Shown: positions 34,370 to 44,121, counted from the first letter of the stretch. The stretch: 64,000 bases of DNA from Chloroflexota bacterium (GCA_014584575.1 JACTMP010000083.1:1-64000), one strand, 5' to 3'. Translations and numbers: made by a program. Notes: generated by a model not told the origin, from the sequence alone.

Positions 34370-35212
34370 TTAATGATTTTGCACAAAATCCAGTTGCAGT
34401 AGATTTTCGGTGCAGGTAGCCCGCGTTTGCACCCGGTATACCTGGGAGACGACGGTGCCGTTGGGGGACTCCAACTGGATGTTGTAATCACGCACGGTGG
34501 GGGAGTCAAAGAGGAACAGTTCCCAACCAGACGGCCCATACACAGGGGCGCTGCCCACGGCCACCCGCTGGTCTACGCCGCTATCCCAAATATGCACCAG
34601 GTAGCTGCCTGGTGTCACCGGCCGCCGGTTCAAGTCCAACACGACCCCGGCAATGCCCAACCAGCGGCAGCCGGCCGCCCGGTTTTCCAGGTAACGCGGG
34701 CTGTCATCAGAACGGGTGAAGAGGTACTGCGCCCGCGTCGGGCTGGGTGTGGGGCTGGGGCCAGGCGGCGAGGGGGTGGGGGTATCAGTTGGGGTGGGCG
34801 TGTGGGTGGGTGTTGGCGTCCGGGAGGGCAGCGTGGGCACAATAGAGGGTGTCACCGACGGCCGTACCGTGCCAAATACCACCGGCGTCGCACTTGCTTC
34901 CTCAGGGATCGGGGTCCAGGTAGGGGCCAGGGTAGGAATCTCTGGTGTGGGGGTGAGTGTGGGCAATTGGGCTACCGGCGCCAGCGTGGGTTGGCCTGGT
35001 CTGACCTCAATTTGGGATACATCAATATCTTCCACGGAGGGGGCGATCCGGCGCATGATGTTGTTGTATACCGAATCAGCGCCAGGCACGGTGAGCACAT
35101 AACAAACAACAGCGCCTAATCCCAGCGCCAGCAGCAGCAACAGGGCGGCGGCCACATTGGCCAGACTGTTCAGACATCCGCTTTGTTTCGGCTGTTGCTG
35201 GCGACGTGTCAT
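34370..35212 (-). CDS. Membrane-anchored protein with Thr/Pro-rich stalk
   Basis: A 280-aa protein. A basic N-terminus is followed by one membrane helix (about 19-42). A long linker rich in TPTP/PTPT (about 75-160) probably spans a cell-wall layer. A C-terminal globular domain of about 115 residues begins FTRSDDSPRYLENRAAGCRW and contains GIAGVVLDLNRRPVTPGSYL, a beta-sandwich-like pattern. Two cysteines there could form a disulfide. Its ATGA start overlaps the stop of the upstream foldase-like gene by 4 nt. Function unknown. Confidence 0.75.
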   Translation of the reverse strand: MTRRQQQPKQSGCLNSLANVAAALLLLLALGLGAVVCYVLTVPGADSVYNNIMRRIAPSVEDIDVSQIEVRPGQPTLAPVAQLPTLTPTPEIPTLAPTWTPIPEEASATPVVFGTVRPSVTPSIVPTLPSRTPTPTHTPTPTDTPTPSPPGPSPTPSPTRAQYLFTRSDDSPRYLENRAAGCRWLGIAGVVLDLNRRPVTPGSYLVHIWDSGVDQRVAVGSAPVYGPSGWELFLFDSPTVRDYNIQLESPNGTVVSQVYRVQTRATCTENLLQLDFVQNH

Positions 35213-36204
35213 GATGACCCTGTGTCTACAAATCGTTCAATGGTGGCGTTTTCCCATAATCCGGCCAGCCACTCTGCCAGGGCAGCCTGCAAGAGTTGGG
35301 CGCGCATGTCGGTGGTCAACGGCCGTGCCGCATCCCGCTCGATCAACTGCAAAATGTAGTAGGTAGGCACGCCATCGCTGCCGGTGACGGTGAGCACGGC
35401 CGTCAGGTCACCTGGATTTTGTAGGGCAAAGGCCGGCTCTTCTAGTTCCGGGATGGTCAATGCGCCCCGCGCAAACCAGCCCATATCCCCCCCGTTGCCC
35501 GGCTCCAACGAAAATTGATCGGCCAAAAAGGCAAAATCATCGCCGCCTTGCGCACGCAGGAGCAGTTCGTTGGCCTGGTTGATGTCGGCCACGTGGAGGT
35601 AACGGGTATGGATTTGTTCGGCCGTTTGGGGCACCTGGGCGGTGGCAATGGCGATCATTTGCTCGGCCAGCAACCCCCGCCGCACTGCTTCCTGGAACTC
35701 CTCTAGCGTGTATAGGTTGCTCACCAGCCAGTTATCAAAATCCCCTTCGCTGCGCAGACTTTCAATTTCCTGCGCCACCTGTTCCGGGCTGACGGTGATG
35801 CCCTGGGCGGCAGCGGCCTGTTCAATAAGCGCCTGTTCGATGAGGGCGTTCAGTACAACTGTCTGATAACTTCCTTCAGGGTTTGCCCCTAGTTGATTGG
35901 CGGCCTGTTCATAGCGGGCCAGTTCTCTTTCATACGCCGCCAGGTAAACCGGCTGTCCATTGACCCGTGCGGCCAATGGCTCAGTGGGGGTGGGGGTAGG
36001 GGGCACGGCCGTGTCCGTGGGGATCACAACAGGGGTGTTGGCGGCACTATTGTTTTCAGGGTTGGGGGATACGGCCGTGCCCGCTGTGCTGTCTGGTAAT
36101 GCGATAGTGGGTACGGCCGTCGGTACCCCTTCCGTATTCCGGCAGGCGACCAGCCAGGCCGCCAACAGCACGATAACCCCATAAAAAAGTAGCGTGTTTT
36201 TCAT
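35209..36204 (-). CDS. SurA/PrsA-like peptidylprolyl isomerase lipoprotein
   Basis: A 331-aa lipoprotein. The signal peptide ends with lipobox LVAC (about residues 18-21) and a Thr/Pro-rich linker runs to about residue 80. A SurA-N-like helical region (ARVNGQPVYLAAYERELARY, NALIEQALIEQAAAAQGI) follows. Then comes a parvulin domain (IHTRYLHVADINQANELL, FSLEPGNGGDMGWFARGALT). It would fold exported proteins outside the membrane. It is translationally coupled to the following stalked membrane protein by a 4-nt overlap, so that protein may be a client or partner. A longer reading frame upstream is rejected because the signal peptide starts here. Confidence 0.87.
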   Translation of the reverse strand: MKNTLLFYGVIVLLAAWLVACRNTEGVPTAVPTIALPDSTAGTAVSPNPENNSAANTPVVIPTDTAVPPTPTPTEPLAARVNGQPVYLAAYERELARYEQAANQLGANPEGSYQTVVLNALIEQALIEQAAAAQGITVSPEQVAQEIESLRSEGDFDNWLVSNLYTLEEFQEAVRRGLLAEQMIAIATAQVPQTAEQIHTRYLHVADINQANELLLRAQGGDDFAFLADQFSLEPGNGGDMGWFARGALTIPELEEPAFALQNPGDLTAVLTVTGSDGVPTYYILQLIERDAARPLTTDMRAQLLQAALAEWLAGLWENATIERFVDTGSS

Positions 36205-36345
36205 ATTGCTGGTGGGCACATACAAGTTACCTTTGTTGTGCCAGCACAACAAAATTATGACACAACCACCTTATGTTGACAACTGAGGCAAAGAAGAAGG
36301 GGTTGGGGAATTGGGTAATTGCTTCAAATTACCCGATTCCCCCAA

Positions 36346-37269
36346 TCACTCCCCAAGCGGAGGCAGTTCGCCGCCACCCAGCAAACGGCGCATCTGACGG
36401 GTGAGGCGGCTCAGCCCCCCTTCCCGATAACGTTCTGCTAATAACTCCGCCAGGTCAGCCAGATTTTCATAATTGGCAAATTCATCCACCAGACCGCTCC
36501 GGTATTTGGATAACCAGACAAACAGGTCGGCTTCCGTGCGCCCCGGAAAATCGGCCAGCAGGTTTGCATCATGAATGATTTGCACGGTGGGCAAATAGAC
36601 CATCTCATACCAGGCAACCACTGCTTCGGGGTAAGGCATTTCTTCGCCATCAATGTCGGCAAGCGTCTGGCGTAACTCCTGAATTTGTACCAGCAACTCG
36701 GTATAACGTCCTGGGGTGGTAAAGCAGATAGTGTGGTCAGGGATAAGGACATCCAGCCCTGTTTTTTCCATAAAGGTACGTTTGCCAAGCTGGATAAATA
36801 TCTGGTCAAGGTCACTATTTGGGTTAATCTCGATCTCTTCCGGGTATTCCCAGACGTGCGCTTCGATGGAGGGAATTTGCAGGTGGCGGGCTACAGAGAC
36901 GCGGTGGTTGCCATCACGCACAAAGTAGACATTGCCCACCTGGTACACCTCAATGGGCGGCCAACCGGCGGTAGTGGCTAATGTGTCCACCTGCATCCAA
37001 CGTTCGCGCAGGTTATCAGAAAGAGGCAGGAAGGAGCGGTTAAATTCGCGGTAGCGCCCGACGCTGCCAACGATAGCGGTGACCGGAATTTCCCGCACCC
37101 CCTGGTAGAGCGGATTTTGCCAGCGCAGTTCACTGCGAATGGCGTCAAAAGGCAGCAGGCGGGTATCACGCCCGGCTATGCGCGCCGTGGCTTCGTGTAA
37201 AACGGCCTGCCACCTGGCCCGGCTAAAGCGATGCCAGGCCTGGGTACGTGTTTCTGTTAGTTCGTCCAT
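36346..37269 (-). CDS. ParB-like domain protein
   Basis: A 307-aa soluble protein. Residues 40-140 include LLPFDAIRSEL, IEVYQVGNVYFVRDGNHRVS and a following VARHLQI, a ParB/sulfiredoxin-type domain with the DGNHR motif. The C-terminal half is helical with no recognised domain. It lacks a partner ParA and any HTH, so it is not a chromosome-partitioning ParB. The DGNHR motif can bind nucleotides; a role in regulation or nucleotide hydrolysis is possible. The start is uncertain: an ATG 39 nt upstream is also open, and neither has a clear ribosome site. Confidence 0.7.
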   Translation of the reverse strand: MDELTETRTQAWHRFSRARWQAVLHEATARIAGRDTRLLPFDAIRSELRWQNPLYQGVREIPVTAIVGSVGRYREFNRSFLPLSDNLRERWMQVDTLATTAGWPPIEVYQVGNVYFVRDGNHRVSVARHLQIPSIEAHVWEYPEEIEINPNSDLDQIFIQLGKRTFMEKTGLDVLIPDHTICFTTPGRYTELLVQIQELRQTLADIDGEEMPYPEAVVAWYEMVYLPTVQIIHDANLLADFPGRTEADLFVWLSKYRSGLVDEFANYENLADLAELLAERYREGGLSRLTRQMRRLLGGGELPPLGE

Positions 37270-37394
37270 AACGGGGCACAGTGTAGACTGCCGTGCAGGG
37301 GAATACATCAGGCACGTTGCCTGAAACGGCCGTACTCATTGTTGTATAGTGTGGATAACCAGGTTAAGGCGAGATGAGCGCCAGGCTGACGGGG

Positions 37395-37946
37395 CTAATA
37401 GTTCATGCCCAAGTCAAACCCATCAATGATCATCATAACCCCGGTTACGCCGCCCCAGACCGCCAGCATGATCACCAGCAATTCCAGGGAAGTAAACGGC
37501 GCGACCAGCATCAATAATCCCAACAAGATCATCAACAACCCCACTAAAATGTCAGAAGCGCGGCGTTTGCCAATGTCCTGGCGCTTGAGCAAAACGCGCA
37601 TGCCGCCAAAGAGAAACAGGCTCAAGGCCACAATCACAAAAAACAGCCAGCCCAACTGTTGCACAAACAAAAATGGCATCAGCAGGATCAACCCACCAAA
37701 AAAGGCGCTGAGTACCCCTTTCAGGAAACTCCAGGAGCGATCAGGCACATCTTTGCCCAGGAAGGCAAATAAAATATCTACCAATCCATTCAAAACCAGA
37801 TATAGCCCTAAAAAAATGCCGATGAGAAACACGACGCCAACCGGCCGAAAAAACAGAAAGATGCTCAAAATGATGACGGCGATTCCCTGCAAAACCACCA
37901 ACCACCAATAGCGTTGGCGCGGATGACTGATTGTTGCTGAACTCAT
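37395..37946 (-). CDS. HdeD family membrane protein (DUF308)
   Basis: A 183-aa integral membrane protein with six hydrophobic helices in three pairs (LVVLQGIAVIILSIFLFF, VFLIGIFLGLYLVLNGLVDI, and so on), matching HdeD/DUF308 membrane proteins linked to acid or envelope stress. AAGGAGG lies 6 nt before this ATG; the longer upstream frame is rejected as it has no family similarity. It appears to be a single gene. Confidence 0.85.
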   Translation of the reverse strand: MSSATISHPRQRYWWLVVLQGIAVIILSIFLFFRPVGVVFLIGIFLGLYLVLNGLVDILFAFLGKDVPDRSWSFLKGVLSAFFGGLILLMPFLFVQQLGWLFFVIVALSLFLFGGMRVLLKRQDIGKRRASDILVGLLMILLGLLMLVAPFTSLELLVIMLAVWGGVTGVMMIIDGFDLGMNY

Positions 37947-38156
37947 AGCTTTTCCTCCTTCATTCTGTTGGGCTGCTGCCCAAAAATATCCTGGAATTGA
38001 CCAACTGCCCACAATGGTAGACAATGCCCTATCGGGCGCCGTTTGTGGTGACCGTTGGCGCGGGCAAGACCGGCAGCAGCGGTGACGACAAACATTTTTT
38101 ATCGTGGGGGAAGTATAACACAAAAGCACAAGGATGTTTACATAAGAGGTGGGAAA

Positions 38157-41100
38157 ATGAAAAAGATAAGTTTATTGTTGCTGTTGTTAATGGCCGGATT
38201 GGGCTTGACCTTTTGGTTTGCTGCCAGCCCGGCCCCGGCCGCCAACCACCCCACGTTGGAACACGAGATTGTGGTGGTGCGCGCTTATTTTGACGACCCG
38301 GCGATTGTGGCTGTGGTTGCCCGTACCCAGGAACTCTGGGAAGTGGATTACCACAAGAATTTTATGGTCTTGGAAGTAGATGCCGCCGAGTATCAGGAAT
38401 TGGAACGCCTGGGTTTGCGGTTAGAAGTGGACGAGGAGCTAACGGCCGAGATCAACAAAATCCGCCTGCCGCTGCCAGATCAGATCAGCGGCATTCCCGG
38501 CTATCCCTGTTACCGCACGGTGGAAGAGACGTTTGCCACGGCCGTCAGCCTGGCGACCAATTTCCCCAACCTGGCTGAATGGGTGGACGTGGGCGACTCC
38601 TGGGAAAAGACCGCCGGTTTGGGCGGCTATGACATGATGGTGCTGGTGCTGACCAACGAGGCCATCCAGGCAGACAAACCCAAGTTGTTCGCCACCTCCG
38701 CCATTCATGCCCGCGAATACACCACCGCCGAATTGATGACCCGGTTTGCCGAATATCTGATCTCCTCTTACAACACGGACGCCGATGTCACCTGGCTGCT
38801 GGATCATCACGAGATTCACCTGATGTTACATGCCAATCCAGACGGCCGTAAACGGGCCGAAACCGGTATCTCCTGGCGCAAAAACACCAACAACAACTAC
38901 TGCGCCAACACCAACAGTCGCGGCGCTGACCTGAACCGCAACTTCCAGTTCCAATGGGGCTGCTGTGGCGGTTCCAGCGGGAATCAATGCAGTGATATCT
39001 ATCGCGGTCCCACGGCTGCTTCCGAGCCGGAAACGCAGGCCGTTCAAAATTACATCTTCGACAACTTCCCCGACCTGCGCGAACCGCCGCTAGATGCACC
39101 CGCGCCCATCACCACCACCGGCATTTACCTGGACATTCACAGCTACAGTGAACTGGTGTTGTGGTCTTGGGGCTTCACCAGTAACCCCACTCCCAACGGC
39201 ACGGCCATGCAAACATTGGGGCGCAAAATGGCCTATTTCAACGGCTATGAACCTGCCCAGGCGATTAACCTTTACCCCACCGATGGCACCACCGATGATT
39301 TTGCCTACGGCGAGGTAGGGCTGCCCGCCTACACCTTTGAATTGGGCACCACCTTTTTCCAGGGATGCGGCTTCTTTGAAAGCAACATCATCCCCGGCAA
39401 CATGCCGGCCCTCCTGTATGCGGCTAAGGCCGTGCGTGAGCCGTACCTGGCTCCGGCCGGGCCGGAGGCGCTGAATGTGGCCGTGAGCGAGATCATTGTG
39501 GAGGCGGGTACACCGGTGACGCTCACGGCCGTACTCAACGACACCCGCTACAACAACGAAAACGGTACGGAACCCACCCAAAACATCATCGCCGCCGAGT
39601 ATTACATTGATACGCCGCCCTGGATCACGGAAACGACGCCGGTGGCGCTGCCGATGTCGCCCACCGATGGCAATTTCAACAGCCCCATTGAATCCGCTTA
39701 TGCCGTTATTGATACGTCGGCGCTGGCCGACGGCCGTCACCTGATTTACGTGCGTGGGCAAGACGCCAACGGCCAGTGGGGCGTCTTTAGCGCCAGTTTC
39801 CTCTTCGTTGTAGACCCGGCCATTGCCCCAGTGTTGGGCGGCGATGTAACGGCGGCCGATACCGGCCTGCCACTGGCGGCTACCGTCACGGCGAACACCA
39901 TATTCCAGACCCAGACCGACCCCCTGACCGGCATTTACCAGATGCAGGTGATCAGCGATACGTATACGATCACGGCCGTGCCCGATGACTCCAACTACGC
40001 CAGCGCCACCGTCAACGGCGTTGTGGCTGCCAACGGCCAGACTGTGCAACAAGACTTCCAGCTTTACCCCTACTGTGATGTCTTCTTTGATGATGTGGAA
40101 TCGGGCAACATCGGCTGGACGGCGCAATTCCCCTGGGCCATCACCACCGAAGCCTCTCACAGCCCCACCCACTCCTGGACAGACAGCCCCGGCGGCCCAT
40201 ACAGCAACAACCGCAACGTGGCCATCACTTCGCCCGTCCTTGACCTGACCGGTTATGAAAACCTCATCCTCAACTACTGGCAAATTTGTGACACCGAAGC
40301 TGGTTATGACTATTGCCGGGTAGAACTTTCCAGTGATGGCGGCGCGAACTGGAACGAGATTGCCAGTTTTGATGGCCCGCATTCGCAGTGGGAAGAAATC
40401 ACACTGAACGCTTCCATGTTGGATAACCAGGCCAATGCCCGCATTCGTTTCCGCTTTACGTCTGACCCGGGAGTGGTGCGCGATGGCTGGCATGTGGACG
40501 ACATTCGCTTACGGGCAGCCGGGCCGGCCTGTGTAGGCTATATAGCGCCCCAGGCCAGTTTCACGAGCACCAGCCCGGATGCCCTGGGAGACGAAACGCA
40601 GTTTGTGAATACCTCCACCGGCACCGATCTGACATTTGTTTGGGATTTTGGTGATGGCAACAGCAGCACGGCCGTAAACCCCGCCCACACCTACACGGCC
40701 GTTGGCAGCTACACCGTCACCCTGACAGCCACAAATAATCTGGGCAATGACGTGGCTACGGCCGTTGTCGAAATTCTGCAAGCGCCCCAGGCCAGCTTTG
40801 CCGCATTGCCCATCGTCATGTTGGGGGAAACGGCAGTGTTTACCAACACCTCCACCGGCGACGACCTGACTTTCTTGTGGGACTTTGGCGATGGCGCTAC
40901 CAGCACGGAAACTAACCCCAGCCATCTGTATGCCGCCGAAGGGGATTACACCGTCACCCTCACCGCGCAAAATGCGGTGGGTAGTGATGAGGCCACTGCC
41001 GTTGTTTCTGTTTTAGCAGCGCCGCAAGCCAGCTTCACCGCTACCACGCCGGTGGCATTAGGCACAGCCACCGTCTTTACCAACACCTCCACCGGCGGCG

Positions 41101-41555
41101 CACTCTCCTTCTTGTGGGACTTTGGCGATACCATCACCAGCACCGAAACCAGCCCCATCCATACCTATGCCGCCACCGGCGCGTTCACGGTGACGTTGAC
41201 GGTGAGCAATGCGGTGGGGGTAAATGTGGCCACGGCCGTGGTGGAAGTCTGGCAGCCGGCCCAGGCCGGTTTCACCGTATCGTCGCCGCTGGTGTTGGGC
41301 GAAACGGCCGTGTTCACCAATACCTCCACCGGCGACAACCTGACCTTCCTGTGGGAATTTGGCGATGGACAGACCAGCGACGAGATGAGTCCTACCCATC
41401 TGTACACGGCCACTGGCAGCTACACCGTTACCCTGACAGTGCAAAATGATGTAAGCAGTGATGTGGCTACGGCCGTTGTCATCGTCACCCCGCCGGTCAT
41501 CACACCGGGTTACACGTTGTTCCTGCCCATCATCGTGGCGGCCCCGCCGGAATGA
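38157..41555 (+). CDS. Secreted M14 zinc carboxypeptidase with four PKD domains
   Basis: A 1132-aa exported protein. Residues 1-28 are a signal peptide. The M14 catalytic domain (about 125-440) has zinc ligands H184 and E187 (HAREYTTAE), H328 (DIHSYSE) and catalytic E395 (TFELGT). Then follow an Ig-like segment, a CarboxypepD-reg-like domain (about 590-640), a MAM/jellyroll-like segment (FFDDVESGNIGWTAQ..WHVDDIRL), and four PKD domains of 79-80 residues, each with a DFGDG or EFGDG-type core. The C-terminus ends YTLFLPIIVAAPPE. It digests peptides outside the cell. GAGGTG precedes the ATG; the longer frame has no signal peptide. Confidence 0.92.
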   Translation: MKKISLLLLLLMAGLGLTFWFAASPAPAANHPTLEHEIVVVRAYFDDPAIVAVVARTQELWEVDYHKNFMVLEVDAAEYQELERLGLRLEVDEELTAEINKIRLPLPDQISGIPGYPCYRTVEETFATAVSLATNFPNLAEWVDVGDSWEKTAGLGGYDMMVLVLTNEAIQADKPKLFATSAIHAREYTTAELMTRFAEYLISSYNTDADVTWLLDHHEIHLMLHANPDGRKRAETGISWRKNTNNNYCANTNSRGADLNRNFQFQWGCCGGSSGNQCSDIYRGPTAASEPETQAVQNYIFDNFPDLREPPLDAPAPITTTGIYLDIHSYSELVLWSWGFTSNPTPNGTAMQTLGRKMAYFNGYEPAQAINLYPTDGTTDDFAYGEVGLPAYTFELGTTFFQGCGFFESNIIPGNMPALLYAAKAVREPYLAPAGPEALNVAVSEIIVEAGTPVTLTAVLNDTRYNNENGTEPTQNIIAAEYYIDTPPWITETTPVALPMSPTDGNFNSPIESAYAVIDTSALADGRHLIYVRGQDANGQWGVFSASFLFVVDPAIAPVLGGDVTAADTGLPLAATVTANTIFQTQTDPLTGIYQMQVISDTYTITAVPDDSNYASATVNGVVAANGQTVQQDFQLYPYCDVFFDDVESGNIGWTAQFPWAITTEASHSPTHSWTDSPGGPYSNNRNVAITSPVLDLTGYENLILNYWQICDTEAGYDYCRVELSSDGGANWNEIASFDGPHSQWEEITLNASMLDNQANARIRFRFTSDPGVVRDGWHVDDIRLRAAGPACVGYIAPQASFTSTSPDALGDETQFVNTSTGTDLTFVWDFGDGNSSTAVNPAHTYTAVGSYTVTLTATNNLGNDVATAVVEILQAPQASFAALPIVMLGETAVFTNTSTGDDLTFLWDFGDGATSTETNPSHLYAAEGDYTVTLTAQNAVGSDEATAVVSVLAAPQASFTATTPVALGTATVFTNTSTGGALSFLWDFGDTITSTETSPIHTYAATGAFTVTLTVSNAVGVNVATAVVEVWQPAQAGFTVSSPLVLGETAVFTNTSTGDNLTFLWEFGDGQTSDEMSPTHLYTATGSYTVTLTVQNDVSSDVATAVVIVTPPVITPGYTLFLPIIVAAPPE
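40551..41498 (+). repeat. Four tandem 237-bp PKD-encoding repeats
   Basis: Units begin at 40551, 40788, 41025 and 41262, an exact spacing of 237 bp, each starting CAGGCCAG/CAAGCCAG-like and encoding one PKD domain. The exact period with moderate sequence divergence suggests duplication followed by drift. Confidence 0.88.
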
Positions 41556-41795
41556 ACGAGGTAATCGGTGAACGGTAATCGGTAAGCCTACTGAAAGAAG
41601 TTCAACTTTTTATCGTCAACCGGCAATTTCTGTCGAGAAGAAAAGTTGAACTTCTGGACTCGGATATTTCATCTGGTGGCAAGTTGCATGTGGCAGGTGG
41701 CAAGTTATTCTGGCAAAAATCACCTGCCGCCTGCCACTTGCCACCAACACTCTGGGCATCCAGAATAGAATGTGTTTTGTGCGCCCGTTCATCGC
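41556..41795. other. Intergenic region with three repeat types
   Basis: Holds a GGTAATCGG word pair (41560-41585). It also holds an inverted pair AAGTTCAACTTTT/AAAAGTTGAACTT (about 41598-41653) and a GGCAAGTTGC/GCCACTTGCC word repeat (41670-41746). No coding region is seen. Confidence 0.7.
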
Positions 41796-42815
41796 CTAAC
41801 TCCTCTTGAGGACGCGCAGCGCCCGCAGCGTGACCCATTTACCCGGTTTACCCTTCTGCTCCACGTCAACCCAGGTCTTGCCGTTGTAACTGTATTCCAT
41901 CTTCCAGCGTCCCTGCGCATCTTGTTTGCTGAGCAGCAGTTCCAGCGCCGGTTTCAGGCGGGGGTCACGCCCATAACCCAGACGGGTCAACACTTCCAGG
42001 TTTTGCAGTACGTCGGTGACGTAAAAAACGGGAAAGCCAAACTGGAACCAGCTTCGGCTCGGTTTCTCGGCGAAGCCCATCGGATAGTCGGCCACTGCCG
42101 GGTCATGCGCGAATAAGAACTCAACGCCGGTCTCGATGGCGGCCTGCATGGCCGGGGTGCGAGCCGTCGCCGGGACTTTGCTCAGGGCCAACATCGCTTT
42201 CACCGCGCCCCAGGCGCAGGGCAGGTGGTTGTTGGCGCTGCAAGCAAAACCGGGGGCGCTGTTGCCGCTGCGGTAGTAACGCACGGCCGTGTCCTTCTCT
42301 TCCGCCAGTGCAATCCCCTCCCCGGTAATGCTGCGCGCCAGCCAGGCCAATGCCTCGTCCAGGCGCTCGTCGCCCAGCCAGCCCAGGTCAATCAGCGCCG
42401 CGCCCAGGTTGCCTTGAAGACAATGAATCAGACCGGTGGCTTTACCGTCTGCGCTAAAACCGCCATAACGGCAACGGCCGTGATCCAGCACATATTCACC
42501 ACCGGCCCGCACCCGCGGGTCACGGCCGTCGGCCCCCAACTGCGCCAGGAAACTCAGTGACCAGACCGTGCTTTGGTACTTAGGGTAATAACCAGGCCCC
42601 GGATTTACCCAGTAACCGGCGGCCATCTGCGCCGCCAGGATGGCCGGTACGGGGCCGCTGTCCATAACGGCCTGTTGGGCGGCGGTGACTTCCGGGTCGT
42701 CAGACGGCCGTTCCAACAGCTCGGTCAGGGAAAAATAACGCACCCCCGGATTTGCCGGGTCCGGTTCTAACAGCCAGGAAAGGGCATCTCCCTTAAGGAC
42801 TGTCTGGTCGTTCAT
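41796..42815 (-). CDS. Uncharacterised alpha/alpha-barrel-like protein
   Basis: A 339-aa soluble protein of repeated helical pairs with Trp/Gly-rich turns (YYPKYQSTVWSLSFLAQLGA, CLQGNLGAALIDLGWLGDER, FPVFYVTDVLQNLEVLTRLG). This resembles the prenyltransferase/squalene-cyclase (alpha6/alpha6) fold. The C-terminal QGRWKMEYSYNGKTW is a typical QW-like turn. No catalytic DxDD motif is visible, so it is not a standard terpene cyclase. It overlaps the upstream gene by 4 nt and is the last gene of a tight operon. Function unknown. Confidence 0.75.
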   Translation of the reverse strand: MNDQTVLKGDALSWLLEPDPANPGVRYFSLTELLERPSDDPEVTAAQQAVMDSGPVPAILAAQMAAGYWVNPGPGYYPKYQSTVWSLSFLAQLGADGRDPRVRAGGEYVLDHGRCRYGGFSADGKATGLIHCLQGNLGAALIDLGWLGDERLDEALAWLARSITGEGIALAEEKDTAVRYYRSGNSAPGFACSANNHLPCAWGAVKAMLALSKVPATARTPAMQAAIETGVEFLFAHDPAVADYPMGFAEKPSRSWFQFGFPVFYVTDVLQNLEVLTRLGYGRDPRLKPALELLLSKQDAQGRWKMEYSYNGKTWVDVEQKGKPGKWVTLRALRVLKRS

Positions 42816-43318
42816 CTTTCAAGCTCTGGCGTGGGAAAATCGGTCGGGGCGCGACCGCGCGCTTTCTCCGGGTAGCGCATTTGCATCAAGGGGATGCCCA
42901 CGCCATAGGTAATAAATTCTTTTACAGGCGTTACTTCAATCAGGCAAGAGTCCGCCAGGAACTGCTCATCGTCGGCCAGGCCGCGAAACACGGCTCGCAG
43001 CAGTTCGGTGGGCGTTTCCGCGGCTTCCAGAACGCGGGCCACACCGGAAAAGGTAATGGTCGCCGCCGGTATCTTGACCCAGGGCAGCAACGGGATGCGT
43101 TTGGTAATGGGAATAGTCACGGAAACGTGGGGGTTGGCGGCGATGTGCCGCGTTTTCCAGGTGTCTGTGCCCGTGCCGATGTACAGTTTATGGTCACGCA
43201 CCACGTACACCACCCCCACCGTGCGCGCTTCCTGATGCGCCGTTACCATGCCAATTACGGCAAACAACTCCTTTTGAATCGCCTGCCATACCTGTTCAGT
43301 TGTCAGTTGTTTTGTCAT
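42812..43318 (-). CDS. Pyridoxamine 5'-phosphate oxidase-like flavin protein
   Basis: A 168-aa split-barrel protein of the PPOX superfamily. FAVIGMVTAHQEARTVGVVY, LYIGTGTDTWKTRHIAANPH (with the usual W-K-x-R-x-I..NP pattern) and VSVTIPI are typical. It would bind FMN, F420 or heme. Many family members are reductases with unknown substrates. It lies 1 nt downstream of the methyltransferase stop and overlaps the next gene by 4 nt (ATGA). Confidence 0.82.
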   Translation of the reverse strand: MTKQLTTEQVWQAIQKELFAVIGMVTAHQEARTVGVVYVVRDHKLYIGTGTDTWKTRHIAANPHVSVTIPITKRIPLLPWVKIPAATITFSGVARVLEAAETPTELLRAVFRGLADDEQFLADSCLIEVTPVKEFITYGVGIPLMQMRYPEKARGRAPTDFPTPELER

Positions 43319-43319
43319 G

Positions 43320-44120
43320 TCATGTACCTCTATTGATCGTTTTCCAGTATTTGCGTTTCATCCCGTCTTCGGGTTCTAAAAAGGAGGCCCACTGAAATCC
43401 CTGTGCTGCCAGGAAGTGATGGATAGTGTTATCACTATCGCTGTTCCCCGGGCACAAAATGACGCAGCCTCCTGGTTTTGTCACCCGTGCCAATTCCTGA
43501 TACTCGGCTTCTGGTTCGTCACCGAAAACGTGCCCACCCATCGTCACCCCGGCGAAGGCATCGGGAAAAGGAATATCGGTGATGAGGCCATCCACCACAA
43601 AAAAATTCTGGAATCCGGCCCGCCTCGCTTTCTGTTTGAGATAATGGCGCAGGTTAGCCACCGGCTCAACAGCAAAGACGGTCTGTGCTGTTTCGGCGGC
43701 AGTTAAAGCCAACCGCCCTGTGCCCGCGCCTACGTCAATCACGGTCTTGCCCTTGAAATCCACCAGCGACGTCAATTCACGAGAATCCCATTGGAGAAAT
43801 GGTTGAGCGTCATAAAGGGCCGGTTCCACCACATAGACGAGCCAATCATTAATGGATTGCAGCACCGTCTCCTCCGCCTGCCGGGTTTCTTTGGACGTGG
43901 GCGATTGGCTTGTGCCTGCTTTTGCCAGAATTTCATCCAGCCAGTGATTCACGTCGGGGCATTTATGGCGGATAAACCATAACACCGCCGGATTGACCCG
44001 TAAGGCCATGGCCAACTCCGTTTCCGGAACCGCACCGGGAAGCCAGCGTAACTGTACGCTCTCCAATAACAGAAGCGCATTGAACGAAAGGGAGGAGACA
44101 TCTAACCAATAGGGGGCCAT
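43320..44120 (-). CDS. Class I SAM-dependent methyltransferase
   Basis: A 266-aa protein. The N-terminal 100 residues are helical with no assigned domain. The Rossmann methyltransferase core begins at about 118, with VIDVGAGTGRLALTAAE as motif I and FAVEPVANLRHYLK as the acidic loop. The end includes GHVFGDEPEAEYQELARVTK and a PGNSDSDN loop. CAGGAGTAAA precedes the chosen ATG, 1 nt from the stop of the DUF4332 gene; the longer reading frame is a composition artefact. Substrate unknown. Confidence 0.85.
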   Translation of the reverse strand: MAPYWLDVSSLSFNALLLLESVQLRWLPGAVPETELAMALRVNPAVLWFIRHKCPDVNHWLDEILAKAGTSQSPTSKETRQAEETVLQSINDWLVYVVEPALYDAQPFLQWDSRELTSLVDFKGKTVIDVGAGTGRLALTAAETAQTVFAVEPVANLRHYLKQKARRAGFQNFFVVDGLITDIPFPDAFAGVTMGGHVFGDEPEAEYQELARVTKPGGCVILCPGNSDSDNTIHHFLAAQGFQWASFLEPEDGMKRKYWKTINRGT

Positions 44121-44121
44121 T

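Noticed and set aside
37947..38129. Upstream extension of the HdeD-type gene
   Set aside because: Cys/Arg-rich with no similarity to the family, while a strong AAGGAGG site supports the internal ATG.
39090..40493. A 467-codon minus-strand frame
   Set aside because: Fully antisense to the M14 carboxypeptidase, Gly/Val/His-rich without motifs or ribosome site.
40551..41498. Regular 237-bp repeats as a possible CRISPR array
   Set aside because: Units are contiguous and coding, with PKD domain sequence and no spacers.
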